From Progne subis subis (taxonomy: Eukaryota > Chordata > Aves > Passeriformes > Hirundinidae), in contig JAKJHU010000046.1 in the NCBI GenBank assembly GCA_022316685.1, positions 6,547,001 through 6,611,000 of the forward strand: DNA of 64,000 nt. The letters are read 5' to 3'. The notes beneath the pieces were generated by a model. It made no database searches. It had not been told where the DNA came from and saw nothing but the letters and a program-made list of their open reading frames with translations. Numbering within the stretch: position 1 is the stretch's first letter; every line of letters begins with the position of its first letter. Position numbers and translations under genes: made by a program. This document shows positions 13,901-25,028 of the stretch, one piece after another.

Positions 13901-16334
13901 TGAAGTAATAACTGGCACAAGAAAAGATCCCTGAAGGGAAGCAAAGCAGCAAGGAAAACTAATGGTCTGAACAGTCTACGCAGTTCTGAACAAAACAACG
14001 GCTGATGCTGGCAACAGTGCTCTGCTTGCAACAAAACCTACGCACGTTTCAAAATAGTGCAAACCTAAAAATCTGCTTCAAGACAGTTTGCAAGGTGATG
14101 AGTATCAGTGACTTGCCACAGCTGGTCAAGTTCAGTGAGGACAGAAAGAGAAAGTGTTTACAAACAGTAGCTCAGTGGGGGTACTACCAGTACCAGCACT
14201 CACAAGGTGCAAGAGGCAGACTGCAGCTCTCCTTTGTCCAAATCAATACCTTGCATACTGTATGGAGATCTTTGTTTAAATAGTAACAGTTCCTAATGTG
14301 GATGGTATTGCTTTCCTCTCTGGTACTTTCTGGTTGATAGAAAGCCAATAAGGAAAAGTCAATTTCTCACAAGGTTGCGTGGGAAATGTGGTGATGAGGT
14401 ATAAAGATATAGTACCTGTAGAATCTAGAATAAAGTTCATGGATAACAGCAGATGACCTCTGAAGAAAGAGCTTATAAAACCAGCATGCCTAAATGAATG
14501 CAGCCTAACCTGTCCTTTGAGATTCCAAATTAAATATTGTTCATCCATCTTCTTTGGCATGCTACTGCCACACCTCAAAAGAGTTAGCTGCTCCTGTAGG
14601 TCTTCTTTATTTCCATCTTTCCCTCCAGGTTCTAGACTTTTTTTTTTTTTTTTTTTTTTTTTATTCTTTAAGTTTTTATCAGTAGTCCTCTTATTTTATT
14701 ACAAGCTTATCTTGAAGTCTTGGAAGTATCACCTTATAGACTTGTTCCTGTTAATCCTGGGGACTGTGTCACACTCAGACCTACTGTATTCAAGACACCT
14801 TCTTACTGATTTCCAAAACTGTCTGCTTTCCCTTTTTACCTACCTTTAAGGAAAATAAAATCAGTAGAATGAAATTTAGTTTAGGAAAGGCAAGCTCTAC
14901 CTTCAAACCCAAAATCTACCTTAGACCTCACGAAGTATTTGACGAACTTCGAACAGTTCATGAGAGTAATCTGAGAACAAATTAAATTAGAAACAGACAG
15001 CACACTCCACACACTGAAGAATTCAAGGATTCTGTATAGTTTTCTGGTGTATTACTTGCTCATTAATGCTGGTTGGTTTTATTTAAGTGTTCTAATGGTT
15101 TTATAAAAGGAGAAACAGCTATGGAAGTAATAAAGCTAGCAGTACTAGAACATCTTAACATATTTTTGAATGCACAATGTATGCATTTCAGCGCTGCTGA
15201 TCTTACACGTGACCTCTCTGAAAAATAAAAATTATACCCACTACAGAAAATATGTCATAACTATAGAGAAAAAGCCAGTAGTTTGAGTGTACATTGTTTA
15301 TCTAAATTAATAATAGTTGTACATAATCCAGGTGTGCATAGTTATTGCCTATAATAATCATAAAAACCAAAGCACTTGCTTAGTTTTCATGATTCACTCA
15401 CCGGAAAAAAAATTACATAGCAACATTTACATAATCTTAGGTAGAGTTATGGTAAAAAGAATGTGCAAGAGATATTATTATGCACTAATTCTAAGCCCCA
15501 TATTCTGGCTTTTAATACTTTAAGTTCAAATATTTGACAATAATTAATTAAATATTTTTGAACCATACCAGAACACATTAAAAATAAGTCTAAATTTTAT
15601 GGATAATCTCCCTCATAAATTAATATTCTTATTTTATATAGTCATACCTCATTCAAGGGATTGTCAGATTATCTGAACACTTAAAGTTTTAAAGCCCTGA
15701 GCAGAAGAAAACCAAGTACTAGAAGTGCCGACACACAAACACGCAATAAATAGTACAATATCTATGCTTTTTTAATTACACGCTCATATGTACATCAAAT
15801 ATTGAAAAAAAAGAACTTGAGAGAAATCAGATTTAGTAGCATGAGATGCAAGCCACATGCACAAAAACTGTAATTCTGTAGATATGGAATTAATTGTTGC
15901 TATTTAGGACTGCAGCTACGGGGGAAAGAAAGACTCACCAAACCGATAATCAGAGGAAAAGGCCCATGTTAAATCTATGCAAGTTCACTGGGGATGAGAA
16001 GTCTTTTCTTCAGGGCTTTGGGTCACATCTAGCAAGCAAGGGACAGACAAGTCATACCAAGAATATGCCAAGGACTCAATACTTTCAAAAAATCTGTATG
16101 CAGAAAGATCAGAGCTTCCCTTTTCCTCTGACAGAGGAGGGGCCCCAGCTTTCATGCTTTTCTGGCAAATAGAGGGAACATGGCCAACTTTCTTTGCATT
16201 TGCTGGCCAAAAGCTGAGACAGTCTCTGTCTCAATTCAAACTTTAAAACCTTTATTGGGATGCATATGGTTGCTCACAGAATAGAGCTTTATTGTAAGCA
16301 AAATGGGTAAGGCGGGAAAACCAGGATAAAAAGG

Positions 16335-16335
<1 letters not shown>

Positions 16336-16384
<49 letters not shown>
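16336..16384. repeat. 49-bp poly(T) tract
   Basis: An uninterrupted run of 49 T in PLCE1 intron 1, much the longest homopolymer in the window. On the minus strand it is a poly(A), as would be left by a minus-strand retro-insertion with its body to the right. However, the sequence right of 16384 resembles no element I recognise. Its exact length is likely to be unreliable in any assembly. Confidence 0.95.
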
Positions 16385-16386
<2 letters not shown>

Positions 16387-16746
16387 TTTTCCACTGACTT
16401 CTTTGACTCAAATGCACAGAAAATTTTTGGGAGAGTTTTGCTAAATGTAAATTCAAGCAAGAACAAGCAAGTGAAGGTTGGTTTTTTTCTTTTGTCCAGG
16501 GCTTTCCATTCTTCTCAACAGCAACCTCAGAGCTCCAATACTGTCATACCAAACAATTTTCTTTGCTTTAAATCTGTGCACACACCTTCCTCAAATATTT
16601 TTACAGCTCTCCCACTAACTCCTAAGTCAATTCTATGCAGCTTTCTGTAAAGCACCATGGTTGAAATGAAGTTCAGGGGTGTACTGAAGCTGTTACACAG
16701 CATAATACTATACTGTAGTGTCGTACTGCAACTGTGGTACAGTATC

Positions 16747-16781
16747 TTTTGAGGCTAAAATCAGAAATTTTAGCCTCAAAA
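16747..16781. repeat. Perfect 15-bp inverted repeat with 5-base loop
   Basis: The left arm at 16747-16761 (TTTTGAGGCTAAAAT) and right arm at 16767-16781 are exact reverse complements around the loop CAGAA. Just to the left, an 8-bp pair (ATACTGTA and TACAGTAT) spaced by about 20 bases forms a second weak stem. No flanking terminal repeats or poly(A) indicate a known transposon. Confidence 0.9.
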
Positions 16782-19700
16782 CCAGCTTTCTGTACCTAGC
16801 CAACAAGACAACTGACTGTTAAAGATAAACATTTTCATTATCAACTTGCATAACAGAACAAAGAGTATGTAGAATAAAACGAAGGGATGACACAAACATG
16901 AAGTTAAGCTTTGGGCAAAGTAAAATGACATTCACAAATTTTAACAGAATACACAAACTTCCCTTTCTGGGAGGGTAGAAGTGAAGACCTTTGGAAAACT
17001 CCATTACTGTCCGTGCATCTCTACCATTCCTACATCAGGTAACAAAACTCCAAACAAATGTTATGATCTGAATCCAGAAAGAGAATTCAGGCAGGCATAA
17101 CAGTCTAATACTATACAGACATTTGAAAGATGTTACTGCATATTTTAACACTGACCTGTTTTATAGCCTGCTGTCTAGGGAACTGTTTATTTCTACACAC
17201 CACTACTGAACCTGGCTTGCAAATCTAGAATCACAGTTCACAAAGCATAAAGAATTAATTTCTGAAAAGGATTTCCAGTATTGCCAGTTTTTACAGTTAT
17301 GTACTCAGAGAGGCACTGTTTTTCCAGAAGCCCTAGTTGTACTGTTATATAATTACTAGTTGTACTTATAATACAATTATTCATAATCTGAACCTTAAAA
17401 ACAGAACGTTTATTTACAAAAACAAAATGAAAATGGGAACAATAATGGTTTAATAATTCTAAGACAAAAAGGAAGGTTCCAAGGAAGGAAAACGAGGTTT
17501 TGGAATTTGATGCTCTAAACGGTACTGACAACACATTTTTCATAATAAAATCAGTTTGTTGGCATGTCCCCAGAAAGGATTGGAATGACTAGAAAAAAAA
17601 ATAGTGAAAATACATCTCAATTGTAGATATCATCCATTTATCAATATCATAAATTACCCCATTATTTTTCTAATTCCTCCAAAGTTGATCTAAAATTTTA
17701 GTACTTTCTTATCTTGGCAAAGCAGAAGGACCATTTACAACCCAAAATGGTGCTGACTTCCAAGGTATTCATGTTGTTTTATACAAATGAATCTACAAAA
17801 TTTTAAACAAGACTATTTTCCCTGACCCCTCAAATCCTTGTATCTCCTATACAAAGAAATAAGAACTTTCAAGACAGAGTTTCGGAATTTGCTGCACGAA
17901 CATAATCAGAGCAAGCAAAACATTTTTTCCAAAAAGTGTTCATAATTGACTGACACAAGGATCCAGTGAAAAACCTTCACCATAGCCCAGAATTTGCTGG
18001 AACAAGAAAAAATTTCAACTGACCACTAAGAACAAAAAAAAGGCATTGAATAATTTAAGAGACTCATAAATGCCTTCTTAGTCATGGGCCTAAACTAACA
18101 TTTTACAAGAATATCCTTTCTTTATAACAAATCCAAAATGTTTTTGTAACTATATATAAACAAATTTAAGCTGTGCAAATAGATTGGCAGCTGACAATAT
18201 CTGCTTAACACAAACAAGAACAAACAGTATTAATATTATATTCTTCCTCCACAGTGAAACTGGCTGCTAAAGCTAGGTTTTTTAATGATCACAGCATTCC
18301 TAAACCAGGGTACTATGTATACACTTAACTTTTATTTTCTTTTCGAAAAGTTAGGTGAGAATGGAAACAACTGAACAGTATATTTGGGGGTCCAACTGTA
18401 TTTCCAAACAAGTTTCAACTTCAGACCTTCATCTACAAATGTTTTCTGCTTAAGTACCAAGAAGGCTAGTTTGGCTTAGGTAAATAAAAACATCTTCTTC
18501 AGCCTGACACATCTAAAAAAAAAAAAAAAAAAAAATTAATAACCAATTCTGTTTCATACTGCAAGTTAGTTTAACCAAGTATTGGAAGCTTGTCCTATAG
18601 TCTCTGAAATCTGTTTTAACTAGGGCAAAACAAATACCACAATGAAAACAACAGCACCCAATGCTACATGGACTTGGCCTAAGCTAATATAATTTCATGA
18701 GATGATGGAATACTGATAGCTACTTTCTAAATCCATCCAACAGAAAAACAAAATTAAAAAACCCTATAATTGTACTTAAATTACCCAGTCTAGTGATATA
18801 AGGAATGCCTCTAAGTGGGATTGCCACAGAGGTTTTAGTAAATGACACACATATGAAACCATCTATTTTTATGTTGTTTCTCCCTATTTCATTTGTAAGT
18901 CTACTGAGTGAACACCATTGCTGACGCTGACCTTCTTGCTTATACTTTTCTGAATAAAAGCACAGAATGACAGCAACACTCTGAGTTGCTCAAGACAAAA
19001 ATATTTCCAACAGGTTCAATTTTATTGTTTCTATTTTTGTTGTCTATTCCATAAATTAAGGGGGGAAAAAAAAAGGTGCAGTCTTAACAAAACAAAAGTA
19101 ATTATGCAAGATTCTGCCCCTTTTGTATGCTGTTGGGGGTAAAAATGCAAACAACAGGCTATTCATGCTACACTGAAAACCTTCAAGGGCTCTAAAGGAG
19201 GCATATTAAGAAATATTCTTCACCCAAAAATGCAGAAGTACCATAACACAAAATATTTCAAGAAGCATTATCTGCCTGCTCTTCCTTGACACCACTGCCA
19301 CTGAATATGTTACAAAACTGTGGTCTGTGGCACAGCTGAGGTGTGAGCATGAGCTCCAGAACCAAGCAGGGACTCAGCCTCTTTTCCAGCCCCTCCTGCA
19401 GTCAGAAATCCAGGAGCTTCCTGCCTTGCAGAGATACTCCTCCATGCTTACTGCTTCCCAAAAGTGTGCTGAACTAAAATGGGTGCACACTGTGTGATCA
19501 GAAACTTAAAGCTTCCACAAGAAATACCTGGAGAAATACCAAGTACTCACAGTACACCTAATACCCTTGAAAGTCACCAAAGTGTGACTTTTTCTAGAAA
19601 AAGTTAGAAAAATACTAACCAATTATTAGAAATCTCTGCCCACCAATGCAGCAATCTGATTATAAATGCATTTTAACATACTTGTCCAAACTGAATTGAA

Positions 19701-21451
19701 ACTGGTTGAAAATACATCTTTGAAAAATATCAAGAGTATGAAAACTACCTAAAATTAGAACAGAAGCAGAACACCGTCCTCAAAATGCAAACCAGCCTGG
19801 ATATTACAATACTGGGTTTTCCTTTTCCCTTACAATTTGGTACATAGCTAAAAATCCAAAACCCTAAAGGAATTAAAAAGGAGACAATCACATCAAGAAA
19901 GTTCCTCAAGAAGAAATCTACAGGTTGTTCATTGATGTGAATTGTTGGTAGTGTACAAAGCAGTAGCTGGTCTGGTATGACCCCTTTTTATCTTGCTGAA
20001 TTCCAAAGGGAAACCAAGTTGGTTTTCCCCAAAGCAGTGCTGAAAGGTATTTGTACCGCTACAGAAAGAAATTAACCTAATCCAAGCAACGGAGTTTTGT
20101 ACTTGGAGTAAAGGAATGCATTATGAAAATGTTTGAAAGAAGATGCAGTGTAACAAAAACCTCAAATACCAAAGATCACTGCAGCAGCATTCTTGCTGTA
20201 TGCTGTAGCGCAGACAGAGAAAAATACTGTGGGAGGAGAGATCTCACATCAGAGCAGTGTCTGAAACAGCAGACAGCAAGGTCCTACTGCACAAGGCAAG
20301 GTCAACGCAACTGGAGAGTCATCTGTTTAAGAAAACACACTATTATTAGATGCAAGTTATGCAGCACTTGTGCATACTAATAGAATAAAACCATTACCCC
20401 AAAAATAAATATTTTCAAATGGTAGTTTCAACTTCATCCCGTGTTTCTATTTTTTGTGTCTCATTTAAAACATTGAAATAAAAGCAACAGAACACTGAAA
20501 ATGCCTGAGCACTTAAATTTTTAATTACTTATGAAAAGTTACAACTGACAAATACAATTGTACAGTCAATTTTCTTTTAATGAGGAGGTACCACTGAAAA
20601 TGTTGTAACAAGTTATAATATTACTCACTGATAGCAATGTAGAATAGAAAGTATTCCACAGTGGACAGCCTCTTTAAACTCTTATGATATGCCTTGGACT
20701 ACCGCAAGTAAAATGCCACAGGATATATACTGGCCCACTGAAAACCTTCCTTGTACAAGACTCAAGACTGCGCTATATCTATAGCTGAGGCTAAGCCAAG
20801 TACACACGAGTTTTGGATGTAAAGAATGCAAGAGGCAGCTCTGTGGGGCACATCACACACTCCACAAGGTTTGTGTCCCTGCTGCTCTGAATCAATTACT
20901 GAAGGAGCTGGTATTACCTGTGGCACTGTCACTGACACCTGATAAATTGGAGCAATGTAGCAGGCCCTGGAAGAAGGATAATTCTGGTGGGGAGTTGAGC
21001 TCCTTCCTCTTAGCTCTTGTTACCAGGTTTCAGTAAGTGCTGCCACATCAAGCTCTTGCTTGAATGTGTTGGATTATTTATGAATGACTGGGCAGTTAAG
21101 AAGAAAGTATTGTGGATGGCCTAGTTTAAAATCAGTGGCATTAATTATGCACGGAGATGTCAGCATGACAGTGTGCAAAACCAGAGGGCCACACTTTGAT
21201 CCCACATTGACATACTACAAATTAACTTGTTTCAAGTAAAACCAAAATTCTGTGCCTTGAAACGGAATAAAAATATTAGAGACCTCCCAACATAGGAAAT
21301 TCATAGAAAGTCTGTCAGCACTTCATCCTCAGCTCTCAAACACAAGTCTTGTTTCAGCAGATAGATGTTTTGCTCAAAAAAATCAAGGAGTGAAATATAT
21401 GACCAATATCTGGCAGTACCATGACTATGGAAAACCCTACCCACAAGCAGA

Positions 21452-21478
21452 TATAGATAGATAGATAGATAGATAGAT
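21452..21478. repeat. (GATA)n microsatellite
   Basis: Five complete GATA units plus partial units at both ends, in PLCE1 intron 1. It is probably polymorphic in length. Confidence 0.95.
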
Positions 21479-24400
21479 GTTTGCCAAGACAAATAAAGAG
21501 GTACACAGAGAAAACTGGACTGCTCTCACATAATAGGTACTCAGTCATGTAGGTCCTCAAGTACATGAGCAACAACTCTCTTCTAAATGATTAAGAAGGC
21601 TCAGGAAGGGACAAATTTAAGGAAAAACATGGATTTCATGTTAACAGCTTTCTAAAACAGAGACATGACAAAAAGCATTACTTACAAAAGAATCAGACTG
21701 CATATTAAAGGTACAGTGGCTAACCTGCTGTCTGCACAATCAAATGATAGCCATTGCTCAATGAAACCGTCCCTGAACAGGCAGGCATGAGAGTGAGTGT
21801 AGCCATGCTGGAGCTGCAGGAGTCATGCCAATATTTCAGTCACTGGCATTTTCAAGAAGTATATAAAACAAAAATAAAGATGCGAATTATTGCTAATAAC
21901 ACATATCATTATAATTTATAAAATTTAAGAGTCATAGTCATGACCCAAAATCCATTTTGCACTAAGTGCTGTAAAAACAGGAAACAAAATGACAACCCAT
22001 GTTCTGAAGTGTGGTCAACAGCGTTTTAAAAGAAAACACTCCTAAAGGAATGCTTTTGTAAATATGCACATAAATTAAGATGATAACTAAAAAAAACCTT
22101 TTAGTTTAATTAAAAAAAAAAATCCCTATGCAAATGATGGGCTTCTAATGAAATAATAGATTAATTACTTTTTGCCTTTTAATAACTGAAGTTTTTCTTT
22201 AATTAATTCTCATTTCAAATCCAAGAACTATTGCTAATTTATAGCTGCTCTTCTCAAAAAAAAAACAAACAAAAGGAAGAGCTGATAACTTAAGCAAAAT
22301 GTTTCCAGTGGTTATAAATCTACAATCTTTCACAAACAGTCACAACTGTCATTTTTCAGTATGCTCCTTGCTCCTATATTGGATTTCCATGCAGGTTCTA
22401 GTCACTAATGGATCTTAACATTCATATTTCTCTTAAATAAAAGCCCTTTGATAAAAGAAATACTCACTTCTACGGATACTTAAAAATAGTGCTCAAATTG
22501 TTTCATTACATTCTTTTAGAGAATCTAAATAGAGAGAATTTCTTTTTCTCATATTACAAATCTCCCAAATCTCAAATTACCTTATCACCTCCATTATGAT
22601 AAGCTCTATGCTTATCTTGCTCTATGATCTTCAATAAACACAGTTTTGAGAAATTTTTTATTCTGCAGGGCTTTCATGTTTCTTGATCTAAAAGTTTGAC
22701 CTTGTGGCATTCTTACTATCATTTTCCTTCTTAATATCTTGGAACTCTGGTTTGAACATCACACTTTTATTGCGTAAGATGTATCACATGAAATTAACGT
22801 TAACTGGATGGACAGGAACTTTGCTGCCTCGTCTGCAGTCACAAAGTCTTAATAACAAACTTTTTACCATGTATGAAATCATGAATGAACCTCATTACAG
22901 TATCTGAGATTACTACCTCAATATGGCAAGAATGAACTATATTTAGATGACTAAGAAAGCAAGACTTTTAGTAATCCTCTGTAAATTTATGCAGACTGGA
23001 CATACTCTTTTATGTCTTGGGGAATTTCTCTTGAGCACTTCCTAATACACAAAACATAGTGTCTGTTTCTGGTTTCACCTTGTATGTTTCACTGCTCGCA
23101 TATTTGTTTCAGTGTTTTTGTAATGATCACAAACATTGGTTGTTTGCCACCTACTTTTTAAGGGATGTGATACCACAGATCAAAGAAGATTATTTGTAGC
23201 TGGAGAAACATGACTTCTTAAATTACATAATAGTCACTGCTCTGCAGTGATTACAAAGTGGCTGCTTCATAATTGGCAGGTTCTCCGATCTTCTTTCAAA
23301 TATACAAACGTAAAGGATGAAAATATTTAGCAAACTTCTGTCATACAAATGTAGAGGATTTTAGAAATATTTGGAAAACTTTTAATCAAACTTTTAGCAT
23401 AATGAATACAATAAGAAGGCCAATTCTACTCCTTACACAAATGCCCCACTATGAAACATAACATTTTACTGTTCCTGATCAGTACAGCTGATCCTTCAGG
23501 CATTTCTCTACCACTCTTAATCCAGCCCTTTCATTTCCTTTATCAGAAGAAGCCCAGGTCACAGTCACCTGTATAGGCTCTTCCCTTTATCACCTGTGCT
23601 GGTGGCATCCCAAGAGGGTGCAGCAGAACAGATAAGCATTGCACCTAGACACTTTGGTCCTGATCCTACAAACACTTCAGCAAAACTACTTCTCTAAGTG
23701 TTTGCTGACCCTGAGTCTTTCGAACTCAACAACACTTCACCAAGTGGGGCAAAGAGAAGTCTGGAGCTGGGAGGAATGCATTGCCCCTTCACGCCCGGTA
23801 TCAGGGCCCGCAGCACCCCGAAAGAGCAGAGAGCCGCCGAGGGGCGGAGAGAGACAGCACCCCTGTCGCTTACAGCTCCTTCTAACACCACATCTGCGAT
23901 GCGCTGCACCGATCTTGAACTCAGTTTTGCCAGACTTCAATGTAAAACTTACAACCGATTGTACAATCGCAGCGGAAGAGAGAAAGTGAGGGATGAATTT
24001 AGAACAATTCCTAGCACGTCGGATAAGGGCAGCCCACCCCAGTTTTCTTTCCCATTTGGGGTTTTCTTGAACCCTCCCAGAGGAAGGGGGAGAAGCCGTG
24101 AGCCGAAGGTCAGGCGAGGAGGGCGCGGGCAGCGGGGGCTGCGGAACATGGCCGAAAGCGGAGCCCCCGCCCGCCCCCGGGCACGGCCGCAGCGGGCAGC
24201 CCTCGGCAACCCCCGGGGCCACGAGAACCACGGGGACCGGGCCCCGGCCCCAGAGAGCCCCCAAAGAAGAGCCAGCCACGGGAGTCAGGGAAAGAGCCCG
24301 CGAGAGCGGGCGGGGGTGTGCAGGGGACGCACCTTTCAGCGTCCCCCCCGGGTATCTTGTCCTCCTCCTCGGGTCGGCGGTGACTCCAGCGGCGGCGGGG

Positions 24401-24596
24401 CCGCGGCGGAGGAGCGCTCTGCGGGACGGGGCCGCCCCCGCCTCGCCAGGGCTCCACGGCCGCCGCTGCCCGGGGCGGCGGAGCGAGCGAGGCGCCTTCC
24501 CCGGCGGGCCGGGGGCGGGGGCTGCGGGCGCGCACCGCCCCGCCGGGCCCCGGGAGGGACGGGGAGAGCTGGGGAGGGGCCGCGGGGCAGCGCCGC

Positions 24597-24611
24597 CGGC
24601 TGAGTCAGCCG
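24597..24611. promoter_or_regulatory. Palindromic T-MARE / AP-1-like site
   Basis: CGGCTGAGTCAGCCG is a perfect 15-bp odd palindrome around the TGAGTCA core. It contains GCTGAGTCAGC, matching 11 of 13 positions of the MAF recognition element (TGCTGAGTCAGCA). Such sites bind large and small MAF, NRF2/BACH or AP-1 dimers. Occupancy is inferred only. Confidence 0.5.
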
Positions 24612-24927
24612 CGGACAGAGGGTGCGGGGCCGCCCGCGAGGGTTGCCCCGGGACCGCCCCTCCTCGGTGGCGGCGAGCGGGTTTCTCCCGCCGGATGGCC
24701 GCCCGCGGCACGGGTCGCTAGGAACATCCCCCGCACACGAGGCGGACGGGATGCGGCGGCTCCTCCTCGTCCCGCCCCGGGCAGCCTCGCGCTCCCACAG
24801 GCGCGGCGCGCTGCGCGCGGAGCGCTCCACGTCCCGCAAGTGCGGCAGCGGGAACCGCCGGCCCCGGGTCCCGTCCCGCCGCCGGGAGCTGCCGGCCGAA
24901 GACGCCCGAGGAAGAGCTTCCTCTTAC

Positions 24928-25028
24928 CTCCCGCAAACGGGCGCCGTCGGCCGAGCGCCCCGGCCCCGCGCCTCCGCACCGCGGAGTAGCGGCGCCGTCT
25001 CGCGCGGCTGGAGCCGGTCCAGCGCCAT
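24928..25028 (-). other. PLCE1: Candidate PLCE1 exon 1 with in-frame upstream ATG
   Basis: Reading leftward from 25028, ATGGCG opens a frame (MALDRLQPRETAPLLRG...) of 33 codons plus two bases that runs exactly to the donor GGGAG|GTAAGA at 24928/24927. Without splicing the frame stops at once at the TAA inside the donor. Joined to the acceptor at 1095/1094, the leftover AG plus C makes a serine codon, and the frame continues through ten more codons into the PLCE1 ATG at 1063. The exon probably extends further 5' (higher coordinates) as untranslated sequence; the start site is unknown. The donor is strong. Assignment to PLCE1 and translation from this ATG are inference. Confidence 0.45.

Larger units (their letters stand above)
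1101..23780 (-). other. PLCE1 intron 1 (about 23.8 kb, no recognisable exon)
   Basis: This AT-rich stretch separates the PLCE1 start exon from the CpG island that probably holds its non-coding or short coding exon 1. Human PLCE1 also has a long first intron. I read both strands and found no homologous coding exon, tRNA or structured RNA. It contains T runs at 11093-11113 and 14638-14662, an A run at 18515-18535, the very long T run, microsatellites and hairpin listed separately, and scattered open frames of 60-178 codons that resemble no protein I know. A somewhat GC-richer patch lies at about 13160-13600, and another at about 9540-9800. Conserved enhancers could be present but cannot be recognised from a single sequence. 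Confidence 0.6.

Noticed and set aside
23698..24711. Open frames of 301 (plus strand) and 324 (minus strand) codons
   Set aside because: They overlap on opposite strands inside a CpG island, are Arg/Pro/Gly/Ala-rich and match no protein family. GC-rich DNA lacks stops, so these are compositional.
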